DNA of 64,000 bases from Archivesica marissinica. Its lineage: Eukaryota; Mollusca; Bivalvia; Venerida; Vesicomyidae. Location: NCBI GenBank assembly GCA_014843695.1, contig CM026397.1:38389952-38453951 (forward strand), given 5' to 3'. Below are positions 61,428 to 64,000 of the stretch, in pieces. The translations under genes and the position numbers were made by a program. Numbering within the stretch: position 1 is the stretch's first letter; each line of letters starts with the position of its first letter. A model generated the notes under the pieces. It did not search any database. It saw nothing but the letters and a program-made list of their open reading frames with translations, and was not told the DNA's origin.

Positions 61428-61645
61428 CGTTTATTCATTATCGCTAACGGTTGCCCATATGAGCGACGCCTCCTGAAGAGATTAGTCATTTTAGATTTTT
61501 GGAGGATAGTGCAATGATACAGACAGAGACCCATTCCAGAGTCTCCTCTGGTTCTTTTACGTGCACGGTGTAAAGCACCGACACGAGACCTCGGTTTAAA
61601 GTCCCATCTGAAAGACTGTTACATTTACGGGGGATCGAACCTATG
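61428..61645 (-). mobile_element. SINE family A, head-truncated reference copy
   Basis: Reverse orientation: tail ATTATCGCTAACGGTTGCCC and CATATGAGCGACGCCTCCTG, core GGATAGTGCAATGATACAG, body GTGTAAAGCACCGACACGAG, and a stub of the head (GGGGGATCGAACC). It provides the intact core from which the 20-bp and 66-bp satellites can be derived. Confidence 0.8.
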
Positions 61646-61782
61646 AAGGGATATTGATTGCATGTGATTATATATGTCTAATCTTGAACACAGTCGTCTC
61701 AAATGCAGAGAATAAAATGAACACTACATAAAGTATCTGTAGAAATTGTAATCCTTACAACAATTATCAAAACATTTTCCGG

Positions 61783-61850
61783 AGAGCTGGAAATACAGTA
61801 CCATATATACCGGAGAGCTGGAAATACAGTACCATATATACCATTTGTGC
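61783..61850. repeat. 33-bp tandem duplication
   Basis: CCGGAGAGCTGGAAATACAG plus TACCATATATA is present twice in a row. Confidence 0.8.
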
Positions 61851-61859
61851 AGCTTCATT

Positions 61860-62478
61860 TTGGACAGATGTTTCATTTAAACAAACTTGTAAAAAGCAAC
61901 AAACAAAAATTTGAATACCGGTAATTAATTTTCATCCGTAGATGAGGTTTATACAATCTACAAACTCGCAAAAGTTGTTTATTACTCAATGATTCGTGGT
62001 GGTAATCGTGTAATACTGCCGTAAAAAACGACACTTGTTAGTTGAAATACTCAAGATTCTGTGGGAAATATTTCCGCAAAAATGGGAAATTACATTATCT
62101 AGAAATTTTTCACCGATTTAGTGTCGCTTTAAAGAACATGGTAAATAATTTCATACTGAATCTTCATATCAGAGGTAACTACATGACGTCCACAGTTTTA
62201 TCGTTATTGCGTTCCTTGTTTCATTACCGTTACTTTTTCTCAAAGGGTGTTAAAATTAAAACATACACAATTGATATTTTAGTTGCCCCCACATTAAGTA
62301 GTGTTGAGTATCCCAGTACCCGGGGGTCAGTCCAAAATAAAGCTATGTAAACTGGTGTACATAAGTTTAAAGGAACTACATTGTATGCATATTTATAGCA
62401 GCAATCAATCTTTGTAATACATTGTAAATGAATGTACCATCTAAATTAAATACAGATAAATAGATATTGTAAATTAAA
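61860..62478. other. Intergenic AT-rich sequence
   Basis: A 102-codon plus-strand frame (62042-62350, NMVNNFILNLHIRGNYM) is present but has no recognisable motif or splice context. I do not call it a gene. Confidence 0.45.
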
Positions 62479-62719
62479 TTAACCCATTCAACACCAAGTA
62501 ACTCACATGGACTGGTCCATGATATTCATAAACCAATAAATGAATCAGAAAATCACATTTGGACAAGTTCATTTATCAAAATGGGTAATTATGTCTAAAA
62601 ATAGTCATATCACTGGCAAAAAGTGCAGATCCTGATGAGACGGCTCGTTACGAGCCGGCTCATCTGGACCTACACTTTTTGTAAGCCTATTTAGAGGTCT
62701 GTGGTGTTGAAAGGGTTAA
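62479..62719 (-). mobile_element. piggyBac-like MITE, copy 3
   Basis: 241 bp, inverted relative to the copy at 5550, same length, TTAA on both sides, termini TTAACCCATTCAACACCA and TGGTGTTGAAAGGGTTAA. An internal ACGGCTCGTTACGAGCCGG palindrome is present. Confidence 0.8.
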
Positions 62720-63060
62720 TTAATATAATATCATTATATGTGATATATACATAACAAAAAGCACAAGTGACGGGTGCCTGCAGGATACAGGGTCCCTAGG
62801 GGCGACTATTTCGCCCCAGTCGCCCTCTAGAATGAGCCCTGCCGGCATATAAAGTACAACTACAAACAAACCTACTAGTATCAGGAAGTATACACTACAA
62901 TAGCAGTAGGATAGATAGATGCACAGGCACGAGACACAAATTATTTTTATTTGCTCATAGGGCAAAAAAAATGTGTGTCTGTGGATAGCTGGCGTCAATC
63001 AAACGCAATCCTGACAATAGAAATAGAAGATTGCTTCATTTAGAATTATTGGATTGATTT
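62720..63060. other. Intergenic sequence
   Basis: No supported gene. The 92-codon minus-strand frame (62720-62998) shows a hydrophobic stretch but no start context or family. Confidence 0.4.
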
Positions 63061-63074
63061 AGGAGTAATAGCCA

Positions 63075-63352
63075 GGCACGTAGCTACTATAAGGCACTGA
63101 AGGCCCGGGCCTGCAGACGTAGCTACTATATGGCACTGAAGGCCCGGGCCTGCAGACGTAGCTACTATAAGGCACTGAAGGCCCGGGCCTGCAGACGTAG
63201 CTACTATAAGGCACTGAAGGCCCGGGCCTGCAAACGTAGCTACTATATGGCACTGAAGGCCCGGGCCTGCAGACGTAGCTACTATAAGGCACTGAAGGCC
63301 CGGGCCTGCAGACGTAGCTACTATAAGGCACTGAAGGCCCGGGCCTGCAGAT
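63075..63352. repeat. 39-bp GC-rich minisatellite, seven copies
   Basis: The unit holds CGTAGCTACTATAAGGCACT and GAAGGCCCGGGCCTGCAGA. The palindrome GGCCCGGGCC is in every unit. 39 is a multiple of 3, and both strands stay open (ALKARACRRSYY; SSYVCRPGPSVPY). GC content is far above the surroundings. Confidence 0.95.
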
Positions 63353-63593
63353 TGTCCCAGAAAATGAAAATTATAAAATCCAGAAAATTCAATAAAATCT
63401 GTAGGGGGGGTTGATTGTCGGGTACATCTCTGATAATATCGAAATTTGAACGTCTAAGATGTACGTTAAAATGTGTCAGAGTGCACCATTGACGTTCTAG
63501 GGTTCAATATTGTCTGAGGGAGCATGACCCCAGCAGACCAATTCTGTTTGTCTGTTTTTTGGGATTTAACGAGGCACCAACAGGTTAGGTCAT

Positions 63594-63747
63594 ATGGCGA
63601 CTCCAGCTATTATTGGTGCAGGAGTACCCCGGATGCCCCTTCGAGCAGTATTTCAGGCACGGGCGGGCACACGGGTAGAACTACCGACCTATCGCAAACC
63701 ACTTGGGTATCTTCCTCACTTGAAAGAATTCGACACCCACAGCAAGG
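63594..63747 (+). CDS. Possible first coding exon of an unidentified gene
   Basis: ATG at 63594 opens a frame reading MATPAIIGAGVPRMPLRAVF and later PTYRKPLGYLPHLKEFD. The base composition is coding-like. At 63747 the sequence CAAGG|GTATGG is a plausible donor, and exactly there a 114-bp tandem array starts, as it does at several EIF2B2 donors. An overlapping frame from 63524 is less coding-like. I do not recognise the protein family. The gene would continue beyond the right edge. Confidence 0.35.
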
Positions 63748-64000
63748 GTATGGCTGTGGTGCCTGTTCTAAATTATACAGATGCCCAGTGGTTCTGCTGT
63801 TCTGTCTACAGTCAGATTTTTTCTTAAAATAATTTAATTCATAATTTATCTATGGTGATGGGTATGGCTGTGGTGCCTATTCTAAATTATACAGATGCCC
63901 AGTGGTTCTGCTGTTCTGTCTACAGTCAGATTTTTTCTTAAAATAATTTAATTCATAATTTATCTATGGTGATGGTATGGCTGTGGTGCCTATTCTAAAT
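63748..64000. repeat. 114-bp tandem array starting at a candidate donor, cut by window end
   Basis: GTATGGCTGTGGTGCCT occurs at 63748, 63862 and 63975 (114 and 113 bp apart). Units also contain GTTCTGCTGTTCTGTCTACA and AAAATAATTTAATTCATAAT. The array continues out of the window. Confidence 0.9.

Noticed and set aside
62042..62350. 102-codon plus-strand frame between EIF2B2 and the right-end array
   Set aside because: No motif, splice context or recognisable similarity; AT-rich intergenic sequence.

Overview
This is a eukaryotic (animal) genomic window, not a prokaryotic one. Two recognisable genes are broken into short exons with GT-AG introns, and they sit in AT-rich DNA full of tRNA-derived SINEs, short inverted-repeat elements (MITEs), a LINE remnant and very long minisatellite arrays. 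The style of the repeats suggests a lophotrochozoan, most likely a bivalve mollusc. The species is an inference.

The core of the window is a divergent gene pair. On the plus strand lies a complete orthologue of EIF2B2, the beta subunit of translation initiation factor eIF2B. I rebuilt 12 coding exons between 23816 and 60665 (1,065 nt, 354 residues; human is 351). On the minus strand lies the 5' part of a TBC1D2-like gene (PH domain plus low-complexity linker): five coding exons from 23696 down to 4982, 444 codons. Its coiled-coil and TBC domains should lie beyond the left edge. The two start codons are 119 bp apart, which suggests a shared bidirectional promoter with an ETS-like motif. A possible third gene begins near 63594 and runs off the right end.

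Layout: 1-4980, repeat-filled intron of the TBC1D2-like gene, with arrays of 16-18 bp and 20 bp units. 4982-5520, its exon 5. 5521-17541, MITEs and arrays of 21, 22 and 53 bp units. 17542-23696, exons 4 to 1, with a 35-bp array between exons 4 and 3. 23816-60665, EIF2B2, with a separate satellite in nearly every intron (units of 52, 42, 20, 101, 54, 66, about 28, 90, 75, 71, 32, 42/46, 26 and 57 bp). 60666-63480, 3' flank with SINE and MITE copies. 63594-64000, possible gene start plus a 114-bp array. Tandem arrays occupy about two thirds of the window. A 1,000-N gap (38888-39887) lies inside one of them.

The most striking observation is where the EIF2B2 arrays begin. In introns 3, 4, 5, 8 and 9 the satellite starts at, or contains, the 5' splice site of the preceding exon. 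In intron 7 the last array consists of copies of the intron end, the 3' splice site and the first part of exon 8. The gene is therefore studded with tens of decoy splice sites. Two further arrays are expansions of SINE sequence, and two flank a MITE inserted 17 bp after exon 8. At exon 5 the first copy of the splice-site-bearing repeat has lost its GT (AT instead) and reads into an in-frame stop, so either splicing there is unusual or this haplotype or assembly is defective.
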